From: Leucocoprinus leucothites
Lineage: Eukaryota; Basidiomycota; Agaricomycetes; Agaricales; Agaricaceae
Assembly (NCBI GenBank): GCA_013368445.1
Contig: JAACJO010000002.1
Location: 1,240,001 to 1,304,000, forward strand
Direction of reading: 5' to 3'
DNA length: 64,000 bases
A program made the position numbers and the translations under genes. Position 1 is the stretch's first letter. Each line of letters begins with the position of its first letter. Positions 38,001 through 50,800 of this stretch are shown piece after piece. Below the pieces are notes generated by a model, which worked only from the letters and a program-made list of their open reading frames with translations, ran no database searches and had not been told where the DNA came from.

Positions 38001-38816
38001 GACGAACAATAGGTTCGACAGGATCATCAGCATTGGGGTCATAGACTTCTGGAATCCCACGTCTGGCTGTGGGAGTATCGCGACCGGGATAGAGGTTGGG
38101 GGACTTGCTGTCGCCCATGCCGGTGAGGGCGGCAAGTTCTACAAAAAAAGAAGATTTGCGGGCTACGTAAGGCAAAGAACGCACAAAAAAAAAAGGAAGA
38201 GTACGCACTGTTGGATTTGCCTCCGTCGCCGTCACCAACCTTCATGGGTCTTCTGCAGACGCCACAGACACCGAGGTTGGATTTCTTGGGCATGGAGCGT
38301 TCGGCTCCTGGAGGGGGGCCATAGACTGCGCTGAAACAGGCCTGAAGAAGTAAAGAGGTGATGATGATCAGTTGTAGGGACCCAGAGGGAACAATGTTGA
38401 TAGATGCAGACCTCGTGGAGGGCATGACCGCACTCTGGAACAATATGGGGTTTTTCGCCTGGAAGACGGAAGCTGAAGCTAAGGGGCTCAAGGCAGACAG
38501 GGCACTCATCCTCCAAGTCTTTTTGGGAGTTGGAGACGACGGGAACGGGAGCGGTGTGCATGGTAGCAAATGGGTGGGCGGTGGTGGAAAGATTATCTAC
38601 TGAGGAGGTGATTGAGGAGGCGAGGGAGGGGGGCTTGGAGGGTTGTTTGCGAAAGACAGACTGAAAGGCCCTGAAGGAGGGAGTGGGTGGTTTTGGTGCA
38701 GCGCGGGGGGTAGTGAAGGTGGGAGTGAGAGGGACAGAGAGAGCGGAGTGGTCAGAAGGAAGAGGAGAGTCTCTGTGATGGCTTCTCGCAATCCAACTCG
38801 CGGAGGATGATTTCAT
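35082..38816 (-). CDS. RING-PH-VWA protein (Ste5-like domain order)
   Basis: Start ATG at 38816. A Pro/Ser-rich N-terminus leads to a RING: CPVCLEPLSF, PECGHALHEACF (an intron lies after HALHE) and CGVCRRPM. After a long Ser-rich linker comes a PH-like domain, about 37540-37140: REFYVYLFKEAIICVVEEKK, VLRLKGRIYVRHIKNV, FILIFRDRSSLEAWKNNIQ. A VWA domain follows from about 36770: MDLILVISIPPPS, LVTFEVGISGRV, TDVVTAVNHGLDVVL, GMILVSDASDST. The MIDAS DxSxS is replaced by ISIPPPS. A last intron (35274-35208) restores the C-terminus AMILRDQKSWSGRSATERLFW and ends at TGA 35082; the unspliced frame would end at 35158. RING-PH-VWA is the layout of yeast Ste5, the pheromone MAPK scaffold. Related proteins are often called RING-VWA proteins. 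A scaffold role is inference. Confidence 0.85.
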
Positions 38817-39181
38817 GAATACCCAGGGGGTGGCTCAAGCGCCGGACACTGGGTTCGGCGCAGAGAGCTATCAGATGCAGGTCTGAGTAAGAAAATAACA
38901 CGACCACTAAACTCGCCCCATCACTGCCCTTTGGTCACACGTCGCCTTCCTGCCATCCCCTCATCCTACCACCCCCCATCCCCATTTCTGCACACAATCC
39001 AACTCCTTCGAACCACTCCCACGCAGCCCTGCCCTATACTTATCCTCCCTGCGCGTCTACTTCTTGCTCACATAATGTCTTGGTATTCACGCAATCCTGA
39101 TGACCTTGCCTCACTAATCTCCCTCGCGCCACTCCCATATAATCTTGCTGCACTCGAGTATATTCCTCCCCCTCCGCAGTC

Positions 39182-41198
39182 ATGACCACCGAGTATCCTT
39201 GGCCAAATCTACTCAAAGGCTACGAATCTGCAGAACCCTCCCCACCACCGTCAACCCCGACGGCAAGTCCCTCTACAACCCTCCTGGGCCCCAGTCCAAA
39301 TCCTACACCGATTTCCCAAAGCCCATTGATTCATCCAACAACGCTTTTGATTTTCACGGTCAGTTGACTTGACGTCTTTGGCAACCACCACTTCCTTCGG
39401 TGGCAACCGGACTCTATTCCAAAGTGAGAACCTGCTTTACTTATTTTCTCTTTTACAGTTTATTACATGCCCACCAATGAAGCAGAGTTTAGCTTTGCCA
39501 AACAGCTCCACGAAAGGATCAGGCGCGAATTCCCCGAGGTAAGTATAAGTATATCTCACATTCTTAGTCCTATCATCAATACGAAGCCTGTCACTGTCAT
39601 CGACGTTCTCTCAAATGCTTCTTTCTACTTTAATACCTGGCATTGGCGGCTAATCTAATGCATTGACTTAGCTTCGAATCTACAAATTTTGGGATAAAGC
39701 CGTTGGTGAGTACAGACGCCACTCGCCAACGCACTACTCTGATCTTGGTATGCCCTTGCAGGCCCGCATCCCACTGCGATGTTTGAAGTCAACACGTTCA
39801 CGCCACACCAAACTGGTGCATTCTTCTCTTGGCTTGTCGTCAACCGCGGCCCTTGCTCGTAAGTTGTCAAGCTTCAAATGTTTCTTTTACTCTTCTTCCT
39901 TTCTTAACTTTTACCTTGTTCGCCGCTACTCTTGCGTTTCACCTGATTTTTATTTTTACCTCTGTTCTCTCGCGAGCACCCGTCGCCTCGCCTCTCTCTG
40001 TGCTAAATCAAGGCCTGTACCACAGTGGCTTTCGGAGCCATTAATGCGCATATAGCCATCACCATCATATCGTTCCTGAAGGACACCCAACGCATTCATC
40101 ATTGCGTCGTTTACTCGGGGCATGATATTACTTGATGGGGTTTGGAGTTGTGTGAGCTCCATTATAGCCGTCAGGTTGTTGGACTTCATGATGATATTGA
40201 TGCGGTTTGGATTTTGCAGCTATGGCTGTCGTTACAATAACCGCCGGGCATCATTCTTGATTTTGTTGCTATCGTGCATCCATCAGATTGCTACGGCGCT
40301 GTCGAGTTATCTGGATTGTTATCTACCTCTTCTGCGCTCTTTTCTGCGTGCGGTGTTGGGTGCTCATGAAAAAGCCAATTGAACGAGCTTTCCGACCTCG
40401 TTCGAGATCCATCACGAGTGTCATATGCTTACACTCATGCTACCCACTGTCGCATGCATATGGGCCCACAAATGATTGATTGTTTCTCAACAACAATTGG
40501 CATGGCATGCATCGCATCGCAGACATCCGATACCTTTCATCTCTCCTTTGCTTCTGATGCAAGACGTTTGAGAAAACGTCACGGCTTTCACATACATCCG
40601 CCAAACTCTTGCATTCCATACGACAACAGCGTCGTCGTATAGTTGCGAGCTGATGTGATGCATTTGATGATATTGGCTGAGGTTCTGGGATCATTGATTT
40701 GAACGGAATGCGGCGTTTCTATCGCACCTGCGTCATTCGTGTGTGGGATGAAAGTATCCCGTACCGGTTTATCGGTGTGCATGCGCGCGTCTATCTAAAG
40801 GTTTGGAAGTGTTTGATGTCTTGATTGTTCGTGATGCTTGGACTCTTAATGAGGTCCCTCCGTGATGCTAAAGCATTTGTACTCACACTCGTCCTTATCC
40901 TTCTTGATTCTCTGATTAAGTTTGCCATTCTTGTTCTGCTCTGTTTATCTGGCTATCTGACTGGGTCAATGATTCTACCGTTTCATCTACTGCGCTTTCT
41001 GTCCATCGCACCACTCGAACCCACTTTACTGATGTTTTCTCGTTAAACAGTGTTCTGGTACATCCAAACACGGATGATCAGATTAGGGATCATACGGAAT
41101 CGGCCACTTGGATGGGAAAGCCGTGGCCGCTTAACATCGATATTTTGAAGAAACTGACCAAGGCGCAGGTTGTGGCTACGTTGAATACCCAGCCTTGA
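39182..41198 (+). CDS. DOPA 4,5-dioxygenase with exon-1 frameshift and a long intron
   Basis: Family DOPA dioxygenases (e.g. Amanita DodA) cleave L-DOPA extradiol to seco-DOPA, a betalain/muscaflavin precursor. The ATG at 39182 gives MTTEYPWPNLLKGYESAE. The frame then has to shift by one base around 39240-39260 to reach TVNPDGKSLYNPPGPQSKS and IDSSNNAFDFH. Later exons read VYYMPTNEAEFSFAKQLHER, RREFPELRIYKFWDKAVGPH, PTAMFEVNTFTPHQTGAFF and SWLVVNRGPCS. They are followed, after an intron of 1192 nt (39859-41050), by VLVHPNTDDQIRDHTESATW and MGKPWPLNIDILKKL. Conserved HPTAM and HPNT histidines are present. No in-frame ATG upstream would avoid the frameshift, so the gene may be a recent pseudogene or contain a sequencing error. 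Confidence 0.8.
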
Positions 41199-42449
41199 GG
41201 ATTACAAGCAAAGTTGATGTATGATTAGCATGTACAGGTATTTCGCCTCGGATCCGGAATAGAATGGAATGTGTATTTCGGATATGTACGTTTCGGACAC
41301 CGTGTAACCCGTCGATCTAGTAATAGTGGATGTAATGTTGTCAGGGAAGTGAGAGGCGTCAAGGGTTCTAGTTCTCTGGTCCGTTGACTGGACCACTCTT
41401 CCTTACAGATTTACGTCTTGTTTGATTTCTGGTTCTTGCGAAATACACAGTTCGAATTTTCAAGCCGAATAACTTGGAAGATTCTCTGATATAATCAACA
41501 GATTAAACTACTTATCTCCGCAGCCCTACTAACTCAACGCCCATAATCAGACGAATTCAAAGCCCTCGAGCCTCGAGGGGCCTGTTTTGCCCCTCCGCCG
41601 ATCAAATCAATTGATAACTTGCGCCACAAGCTCCTAAGCTCTGATTAGCCCAGTTTGTGTGTATTTTGCTAGCGATGAAGGTGGTTCTAGTCCGATTGTT
41701 GGTGTGTTTCGAGAGTTCATATCGGTACTTTACTGTTTTTTATTTTTTTGCTTGAGTTTGGTGGGGTGATTGGAATGATTGTTCGGGTTGGGTGTTGAAC
41801 GTGATGTGGATGTTGGATTTTGGAGATGATGGGTTTGGAATAAGTGAGATAGGGAATGAGGACTACTTAGTGCGTTGTGAGTGTTGGGTATGTTGCTTCT
41901 TTGGAGCCGCCAGGATGACTTTGATGGGATATGGAAGATTTGGTTAATGAAGTGCTTTGTGTGAGTGGCTGATCCTTTGAGACTCTGAGAGGAGCCAATA
42001 AACTGATGCCTATATGATGCAGAGAAACCGAAAAGATGGAGATTAACCACGCTCAAGCTGTGGACAGATAGAAGCGAAGTCCGAGAACTTGAGAAAGAAA
42101 GAAAGAAGAATCAGGGTCGTATTGAGTCGAGTTCGGTAAGATAGGGGCTATTGCTTCAGTGGTCGTCGACCAGGGCCGTTTGCAGAGGGGGCAATGTGGA
42201 TGGTTCAAGTTCCTGCGTCGTTCGCGGGAGAATCATGCCGAGAAGATGAAAGGCGACATGGTGAACCGGAAAGAATTTTCATAAGGAGTGGTGCAACCCG
42301 GGTGTGCTCCTAGCACGCGAACAAATGAAGATCCGTCCGAGTACCGATAAAACATAAATAAGCGCCAGCGGTCTTGAAACTCCTCCACTCATCTCCGCAA
42401 ACTTCTACGTGTCCCCTACTCAACTGCTTTCGTTGACTTCATTTACCGA
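41199..42449. other. Intergenic region between the dioxygenase and cystathionine beta-synthase
   Basis: About 1.25 kb with no supported exon. It contains the promoter of the plus-strand CBS gene. A 108-codon minus-strand frame (41730-42056) is Ser/Thr/Asn/His-rich and unconvincing. Confidence 0.4.
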
Positions 42450-44030
42450 ATGGCTCATATTCTGGATAGCGCGCTGGATGCGGTTGGCAAGACGCCTCTT
42501 ATTAGGCTTGATAGGATTGCCGAGATGCATGGACTCAAATGTAACTTGTGTATGTTGGTCATCATATATTCTGATGTCATTTGGGCTAAGTGCTGGTTTT
42601 GTGTGTAGTGGCTAAGACGGAATTTATGTCTGTTGGAGGTTCGGTGAAGGATAGGATTGCGAAAGCTATGGTTGAGGCTGCTGAGAAGGACGGGATACTT
42701 GTTCCGGGTCAGAGCGTCGTTATAGAGCCAACATCGGGCAATACAGGTTCGTTCACTCCCGCCTCTTCATACAACATATGTCGTTGACATTCTTCATGTG
42801 GCAGGCATTGGACTTGCTCTCACATGTGCTATCAAGGTAATGCATAGCATACGTCTTACGTCTGAATGGTTACTGAATACTATAGATAAGGGGTATTCGG
42901 TGATTATCACCCTGCCTAACAAAATGTCACTTGAGAAAGAAGCATTGCTACGTGCACTCGGTGCTGAAGTCATCCGAACGCCTAACGTTCCCTGGGACTC
43001 GCCAGACAGCCTCATAGGTAGCGTATTCTATTGATTTTGTGGTCCTCTTCGTGGCTGAATTCCTTAACGATTGTAGAAGTGGCCCGGAGATTGGAGAAAG
43101 AAATCCCTGGAGGGGTTATTCTGGACCAGTATCGTAATGTACGTTTGCGAGGCTTGATTTTTGGGTTTTGCCGTGTGGGTGATATGGAGCGCTGACGACA
43201 TTTCAATTCGGTTTTTTTTGATGATAGGTGAATAATCCTCTTGCCCATGAATGGACGACTGGGCCGGAGATCATTGAGGCTGTTGTTTCGACACCTTCCA
43301 CGCCTTCGAGACCCTCGTCAGGGAAGGTCGATGCTATTGTTGCAGGTGCTGGTACTGGAGGAACGGTGACTGGGTTGTCGAGAGCTGTCAAGAAGCATAA
43401 CAAGGACTGCATCGTGGTTGGAGTTGATCCCGTAAGTCCATGTAATGGTACCTATCAGTGAGTGAATGCTGAGTTGACTGGTCGGCTGTAGAAAGGAAGT
43501 ATCTTGGCCCTTCCAGAAGCTCTTAACCTTGAAAGTGCCGGGAAGCCATACGTTATCGAAGGGATTGGGTATGATTTTGTGCCAGGTGTGTTGGTTCAGA
43601 AAGAGGTCGATTCTTGGATAAAGTCGGAGGACGAAGAATCGTTCACCGCTGTGCAACGGTTGATGAGGATGGAAGGTTTGTTGGTTGGTGGGAGCAGTGG
43701 AAGTGCTTTGAGTGGTACGTTGCGGTGGTTGAAGACCGAGGAGGGCTCGAAGCTTGCCAATACCGCTGGTGCAAACGTTGTGGTTGTGCTCCCTGACGGG
43801 TAAGTGTCTGCAATTTTCTTTTTGATGATCCGTATGTACTGATTCTTCTTGGATACAGAATCCGTAATTACATGAGCAAGCCTTGGTTCCTGAAGCTTGC
43901 GATGGAGAACGAGTCGACACCGTTGAGAGAAACGATTGGGAAGATTCTGGGAAAGAAGGAAGCTCCTGTACCAGAGCAAGCTGCGGCCCCGGAGGTTCCG
44001 TCCAAAGAACACGATCTTGCAAGGCTTTGA
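42450..44030 (+). CDS. CYS4: Cystathionine beta-synthase, catalytic core only
   Basis: CBS condenses serine and homocysteine to cystathionine with pyridoxal phosphate. The start is ATG at 42450 ([20 protein letters not shown]). Exons give [20 protein letters not shown] (the PLP lysine lies in SVKDR), [40 protein letters not shown] and [17 protein letters not shown]. They continue with [38 protein letters not shown] and [20 protein letters not shown], then [13 protein letters not shown] and [17 protein letters not shown]. The wording follows yeast Cys4 ([14 protein letters not shown]) rather than cysteine synthase. The protein ends soon after in a Pro/Glu-rich tail; the C-terminal tandem CBS (Bateman) domain that regulates the yeast and human enzymes is absent. 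The stop is TGA at 44028-44030. Confidence 0.9.
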
Positions 44031-44870
44031 GGGGGCCTCAATAGATTATGATTGAGCGCCGGACTGTCACGCTTTACTTCCATCTTTTTATTTTTTTGTT
44101 ATCGCTTTCGTCCTTTATACTTCTGCACAACTGTATAGCACCATCCAAGTGATGACCCACGAAGGTCTTTATTAGAGATTTAATGCACTTTTTGCTTTCT
44201 TTCCATGGCGAATTTTCAGTCATCAGGCTTCCAGGAAAACGAGCATATATTATCAAGTAAACAAGGATATAGGACAGTTGATAACCAGAGTGAACTCCAC
44301 AGTACAGAAGTTCTTCTTTCTCAAATACCGCCCATCGACTTGCTGATTAGGCAGATCGAGTTCGTCGCTTTTGGCCCTCACCAGAACCGATTACAGCATT
44401 CGAGTTCGCTGCTCGGGCAGAAGTAGGCCAGGAATATACAATAAGATATGATCACACGTAAATTAAAACTGAGAAATGAGGTTTTGACATTGGGAGGAAA
44501 TGTGTCTGACCAGTGAAGTCGAGAAGGAAGACAACAGGGGAAACGAAAATATTTTTTCAGTTGTTGATGGGAGGCCGCTGCCAATTAAGACCAAATAACG
44601 CGTCCCGCGAGCAAACCAAATTCGGTAATCCGAAATTCCTGTGGCTCAATCATCTAGATTCTGAACTTGATCCATTCATCCCCGTTTCTGGGTTATGAGC
44701 TTTATTCAAACTCAAAATTGAAAGAAATTATCAACAACAACAACGACGACACAGCTATTTATCACATAATAAAGCACAAGGCAGACTAAAGTAGCAGTCT
44801 GACTCGGTAGGTTTTCAGCGACTTGGGCATCAAAGGGCATTTTGGCTTACTACTGCTCAGTCCGCCCACC
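44031..44870. other. Intergenic region upstream of TEL1
   Basis: Holds the CBS 3' region and the TEL1 promoter. No exon, RNA gene or repeat recognised. Confidence 0.4.
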
Positions 44871-47800
44871 ATGGCGAATCTGGGCCAAGTATTAAAGAAC
44901 TTGGAGAGCAGCAAAGTCACTGAAAGACAAGAGGGCCTCAATGGGATACGCACCGTTTTCTCAAAACCTTCGTTCCTCCGTACATTCCATCTCCGTGATG
45001 ACGGTGAAACGGAAGATAGGAATTGGATTCTCGTTTTCAACGCACTTTTCACGACGGTACGAACGGAGAAAGCAGAATACGCAAAGTGGTTGTCGAAGGG
45101 GGCTCAACCCAAACCTGCAGTGGTCAAGCGACTCGTTGATGCTGCGAATGCTGTGAGATGGTTGGTGGAGAAGGCAGTCGAGTATTTTGAGGAGGGCGCG
45201 ATGCAGCAGGTGTTACATCACCTTAGGGACGGTATCGTTTTCAAGATGGAACTTGTGACGCCGATCGCGTTGGACTATGCAAAGGCCATGAAGTGTATCC
45301 TCAGCTTTCGGCCGCACCTGGAGCATCTTGAGGATGATCATTGGATCAGGCTTGTTTCTTTGGCGTTCAATGTGGTTTTGGGAGACCCCCCGAGGGCAAG
45401 CTTAGAGGAGAATATGGAATGGGAGGTGGACTCTGGGGATGAGTCGTCCGCTTTGGCGGCAATCCGGGAGGGAGAGGAGGAGGAAGAGTCGGACGATGAA
45501 CTTCCTTCGATACAGGGGAAGAGGAAGCGTGGAAAGTCTAAAACGCCGTCTCTTAGTACAAGGCCAAAGCTCATGGCTCGAGGTTCCAAGGCAATTGGAC
45601 AGATCTCGGTTTCCCTTGAGCAGGTCGAATTTGTGACGATCCTTTCAATCCTACTCAGTTACGCCGGTTCACCCATTCTCTCCCCTAAATACTCTCATCT
45701 ACCTCAGGCTGTCTTCGTACGCCTCCAACGGTTTTTGAACCTTTATCCTGCCGACTCGTCTTTGCTTCATGATTATCTCCTGGCCCTTTCGGCTACTCTC
45801 GACCACTTAGCTCTCAATCGTGTCAAAGACACTCAGAGACTTGCACGCAATATTTGGGGGAATCTGGTTGGACTTTGGAATACAAAAGACAAGAGGATAA
45901 AGGAGCACCTCATCATTGTCATTCGCTCTCTTTTACCCTACTTGACGGCAGACTTCGGCCTTAAATCTGTTCGGGATTCATATGATCAAGCGGGTGCTTT
46001 ATGGAAGCTATACAGTACGTTGGAAGGCGAGGCAGAGCAGCGTCGGGGAATCGAGAGTCTTAATTTGGATTCTCTACGCCTTGACGTTAGCGCCAAGGTG
46101 ACGGGAGCTCGGACGACAGAACCATTCATTGCACATACGTTCCGCGCGGGATGGTCTTTTGATTCCGCCCAGGCAGTAACTTGGGCAGTACTCGAGACGC
46201 AAGCTGACTGTGCAGCCAAGGTATGCGTGTTATTCCATTTAGTTGGCTCTAGCCTCATGCTTTTCAAGTTATACGATTTATCGGAATCAATGAACAGCGG
46301 TTCTACCCCTCTTCCTCTCAAGGGTGAAAAGAAACGCAAAATGGATAATGGAATCCTTTCCATTCTATTCGGCATTCAGAGTGGTTCTTCTCAACATGCT
46401 CGTGTCTTTAATCTCCAGGCCATGCTCTTTCTGATCGACCGACATTGGTTGTCGATCCACCATGCTCTCAAGCTTACGATTGTCGATTCACTTGTCCAAC
46501 TTGTAACGACCGACGATACTCTTATCCAGAGTTGGGCGTTTTTGTGTCTAGCAGCAATTGTTCATGGAGAGCGTTTTTTGGCAAAGGCGAGGGATTCAAC
46601 TTCGCCGTCTCAATCCTTCCAGTCTCAGTCTCAGGTCGCATATGAAGCTGTCACATGGGATACAATTTGGACGCACTCCATTCGACGTGTCAACGCCCCT
46701 GCTACTTGCCGTGCAGCTTCACATGCCGCATATACTCTCATTTTCCAAGCACCTGGAAGCCTTTCGATATCTCTGCCTCTCAACGCATTCTAGCCGAAAT
46801 TGAATCCCTCGCTTCTGATCTCGAAGTTCAAGGACCCTCCCTTCCATATGACTCCGTTTGCAATTTCCTGTCCCAGTGCATCAGACTCGCCAATCAAGAT
46901 GCGCGATTGTACCGCATACATCTGGAGGACAAAGTGATTGGCTGGATGGTCGACCATTGGAAGATAGCGGGGGCGACAAAGATCAGAACGATGCCGCAGA
47001 CATTGCGAGACGGCGTTAACTTGCTGCAGACAGTTTGTGGTTTGGCTCGAGAAAGTTTCCTTGTCTCGCGATCGTTCCTCCCTGTGTGCAACGTCGCTGC
47101 AGTGATGACAAAGGAGAGCGCAGAGAAGAACATTCGAGAATTTCTTTTATCAGCAAAGCTACCTTCTCCAATTGAACGGGTGACAACCATGGCCATGGAA
47201 GGCCAACCGCGCTCTTCCGTAAAAGAAATCAACATTGGCTCAGGTATTACTGACCTAACGCCTCCGCAACCCCGCGAACGCAAGATTTCGGCATTTTTTC
47301 TTCGTAATGTGGAACTGCTGGCCGAGGAATGGGAAAACATCATAGAAAATGGCAGCAGTGTAACCGCTGATGCCGCCCGTCAAACATTGGATTACGCCAT
47401 TGCTTCACTCGCATTCGAATCGTTACTGGTTTACAATGGTATTGCAGCGAACCGCCATCTTGTCCAAGCTTCATCAAAATTGATATTGAGCATTATTCGC
47501 CTACTCCAAGGTTCAACCTGGAACACTATCGAGAAAGCTACCGTTCTGTATGCCATTGAACCTCTTGTTCTTCTACATGATAGCGAAGAAGATTTGGAAG
47601 GGCCAACTTGGGAAACCATGCTGCCTCCTGGGACTGGTTCTGGTATCAAGAAGCATGTCTTCTATAGACTTGCGGACAGACTGGTAGCATTCGAGCGGCC
47701 TGTACAAGCGAAACGAACGAACCTGCTGCGAATACTGTGGCAGTTGCCCGATGTGAGCGCTTTTGCTTTTTACATGTTTTCTGTTATCGAGTTTCCTCTC

Positions 47801-50800
47801 TAGGCTGAAGGTCACCTCCGAGATGTTGTTGCGAAACTCCGGAAGTTATTTTCATCACTAATTGCTGGTCGTGCGATAGCATCGAGCGGCACGCTGGGTG
47901 AAAATGATGAGCGAGATGGCTTTGGGCCAGTTAGAGTCGTTGCCAGCCATGCCGGTCCCTCGCAACAGGGAGCTCTTGGCAATGATGCTTACTTGATGCG
48001 TACTGTGGAAGTCTGCATGCGGTTCGTGGCCGCTGGTCCACTCCTGCAGTCTGTGTCTGGAGAGCCAACGAGAGATACCGATATCGTCGATACAATTCTT
48101 GGCTGTGGGATTGAGAACGCCAACGGATTTCTCAATGGCTTCTCTTTCCTTTTAGCTGAGATTAGACGAAGAACCTTCAGCCTCACCACGAATCTTCAGG
48201 GCTATTTGGACACTCTTGATGACTTTTTCGGGTCATATGAATATGAACATAGCGAGAGGATGCAACAACTCGTGTCCCAGTTTCTCCATTCCATCTTGGA
48301 TCTCTGGCTCGCCAGTGCCGAAACAAGGAGCCAGATCAGTGCGCTGCCGAAATGGTTGCTGAAAAGGCATAGGAAGGGGACGGCAAAGTATAGAACCGAA
48401 CGGGACGCCTTCATTCGTTTCATTGACAAGATGACTTTGAAAGACCCTCGAGCACTCGAGTGGCTGCTCTTATCGGGGGACAAAGAACTATCAGATGAGG
48501 TTCTGCTTACTTCATTGCCTCTAAGGATGTGGAATCAGGACAACGACGTTAGAATTCGGTTCCGGGTTGCAATCTTAAACGCCCGCTTGTTCCATGCCAT
48601 ACAGCACTTGGATGTCTATCCTTCGTCGTTGTATGGAGGGATACAGGAATTTTACAGTGACATTGAAGTCAATCAGTAAGTGCCAACTACTTCTTGATGA
48701 TGATGGCGCTTCAGCTTATTGGTGTATTAGATATGAGCAGATTTTGTCCCGTTTCTTGACGCTAGGAAACATTATGGTTGCCAGCTCATCGGTCCGCCGG
48801 GGCCCTTATTGGCATTTGATTGAAACTTGCCTTTTTTCTAGCCAGTATTCCTCGCACATTGAGGTCATTCTAGCTTCGGTATCCGAATCTCTCGACTTAA
48901 CTCCTTCCTCTCTGTTTGAGGCCTATGCATCACAAATGGGCTACTCGATGATGAAGTCAAGCGAGGGCGATATATCTCGCATCCCACCCCATCTTATCGG
49001 CTTTGAAGATCGGAAACAATCAGCGTCCTTCACACTGTCAGCATTTGCGCCAACTTACATCGCAAGCCAATTCGGGCCGCAGTTTGAAGCCCATTGCAAG
49101 CTGGTTGACATCTCACCCGAGGATACTTATGTCGAGTGCTTTGGCGACATCGTTGGTGCTGTCTCGGCATATTGGTTCCTACAGCAGTCTGATACTGAAA
49201 CCGACATACAAGAGCTCGAAGATCTGCTGCGACAAACTTCTTACAGCACAGATTTCAATAAGGATTTGCAAAATAATGCTGATGGGGTCGCGCTGGCACT
49301 CATTCGTTCGCTTTCAGACCAAGTAATTTCAGCCGTCGGAAGCATCCACCAATGCCTGGAAGCGCGCGGCAAGGCAAATGCAGACGCTTTCGCTGATCTT
49401 GTCAAATATCGTCTTAATGATCGATATGATCTACATGAACCCAACCTTCCGGCGTTCAGTATCTCAGTTGTCCTCCGCAATCTTTCGTGGCTATTTGATA
49501 AAATATCCACCACGCCAATGAAGCCAATGTCGTATCACGTTCTTCATGGCCTTTTTGCTGCCATCCACCGTTCTCCTGTTGTCAACGAACAGCTTCGGCT
49601 GGCCAATGCTCTTGCAGTATGGATATCCCTCCGTCGTGAAGATTTCGTTGATGCGACATTGCTCCACACCCTTGTTCAAGGGTCTACTACACTTTTGACT
49701 GAACCAGACTTAGCTCATGCAGCTCAGTCGATGTTGGAGTGGGCATTCCGTTCGTATCATAAGCGCAAGATCAAAGACACAGCTTTTTCAAATATCATCA
49801 TCCGCATCTGCAGCATTGCCCATGATTATGCCCGATCGCGCTTCGAGGATCTACAAAAGCTGGGAGCCTCTCTCATGGAATGGGTGGATAAGCAAGCTAT
49901 CCTGTTGTCCAGCGCCGCCGTGAACGTACAAGTTTATCGAGCTTTGCCAACATGGCCATACCCCGCTGTACCCGACCTAGCCCGTATTGCTTCAGAGCAG
50001 TCTTCAGAAAGTCTAGCGGCTCTACTTGGTGACCACCGGATTATATATAACAAATTCCGCCTAGTTAGGAGTTTATACGACCATGCTCTTAAAGGGGGAA
50101 AGCTCAAAGAGCAATTTCCCAAGCTAGATTTCTGGCGCTTGAAGGATTGCATTCCTGAAAAAGCAGAACTTCAGCAAGAAGACATTGAAGCCTTCGCGTC
50201 GTTATTGTTTTTGAATCACGGAGACGTTGGTGGGATAACTGGTGAACATCGTCCACCCAGCTCAATCTACACTCGTTATCGACGTGCCTTCACGCATAGA
50301 AGTGATAGAAACGATCCTGCAAAAAACCCGCGTTTCATACGCGAAATCATTACTTATGCCTTACTCCAACAATTGGACGATCGTTCTTCAAATCATGTTT
50401 TCTCCGCATATCAGACTCTTCGACGACTCATGACCGTCCTAGATCACCTTGAAGCACACACGGGACCTATCGATTACAACAGCGAGTTGGAGTACCTTAG
50501 AGCCTTTCCAAGGCGTGCAGGAAGGCGGTCGCCGTGTAAACTGGCTGAAGTACTGGCGTTAGATAGCATGCTAGAACTCACTGCAAACTTCAATCAATGG
50601 ATCACTGTCTTCAGTACCAGGCTCAGTGACTGTCTCGCCGAATACGACACCTTCTTTGCTCAACTCTCTTCCATCCTTACCACCGACGCTGACCTCGCCA
50701 GAGAACTCCTCCCTATCTTGATCCATGGTATTCTGCGTACCGAAATCTCTGACGGAAAATACACGTCCAAAGAATATCAACGTCTCCTCTCAGATTATTT

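Noticed and set aside
39956..40782. Antisense open frames inside the long dioxygenase intron
   Set aside because: They are short and do not splice into a recognisable protein; kept only as a question in the intron finding.
41730..42056. 108-codon minus-strand frame
   Set aside because: Low-complexity Ser/Asn/His composition and no family resemblance.
46221..46297. Possible 77-nt intron (GTATGC...AACAG) in TEL1
   Set aside because: Removing it leads directly to a stop; the unspliced frame continues into conserved Tel1 sequence.
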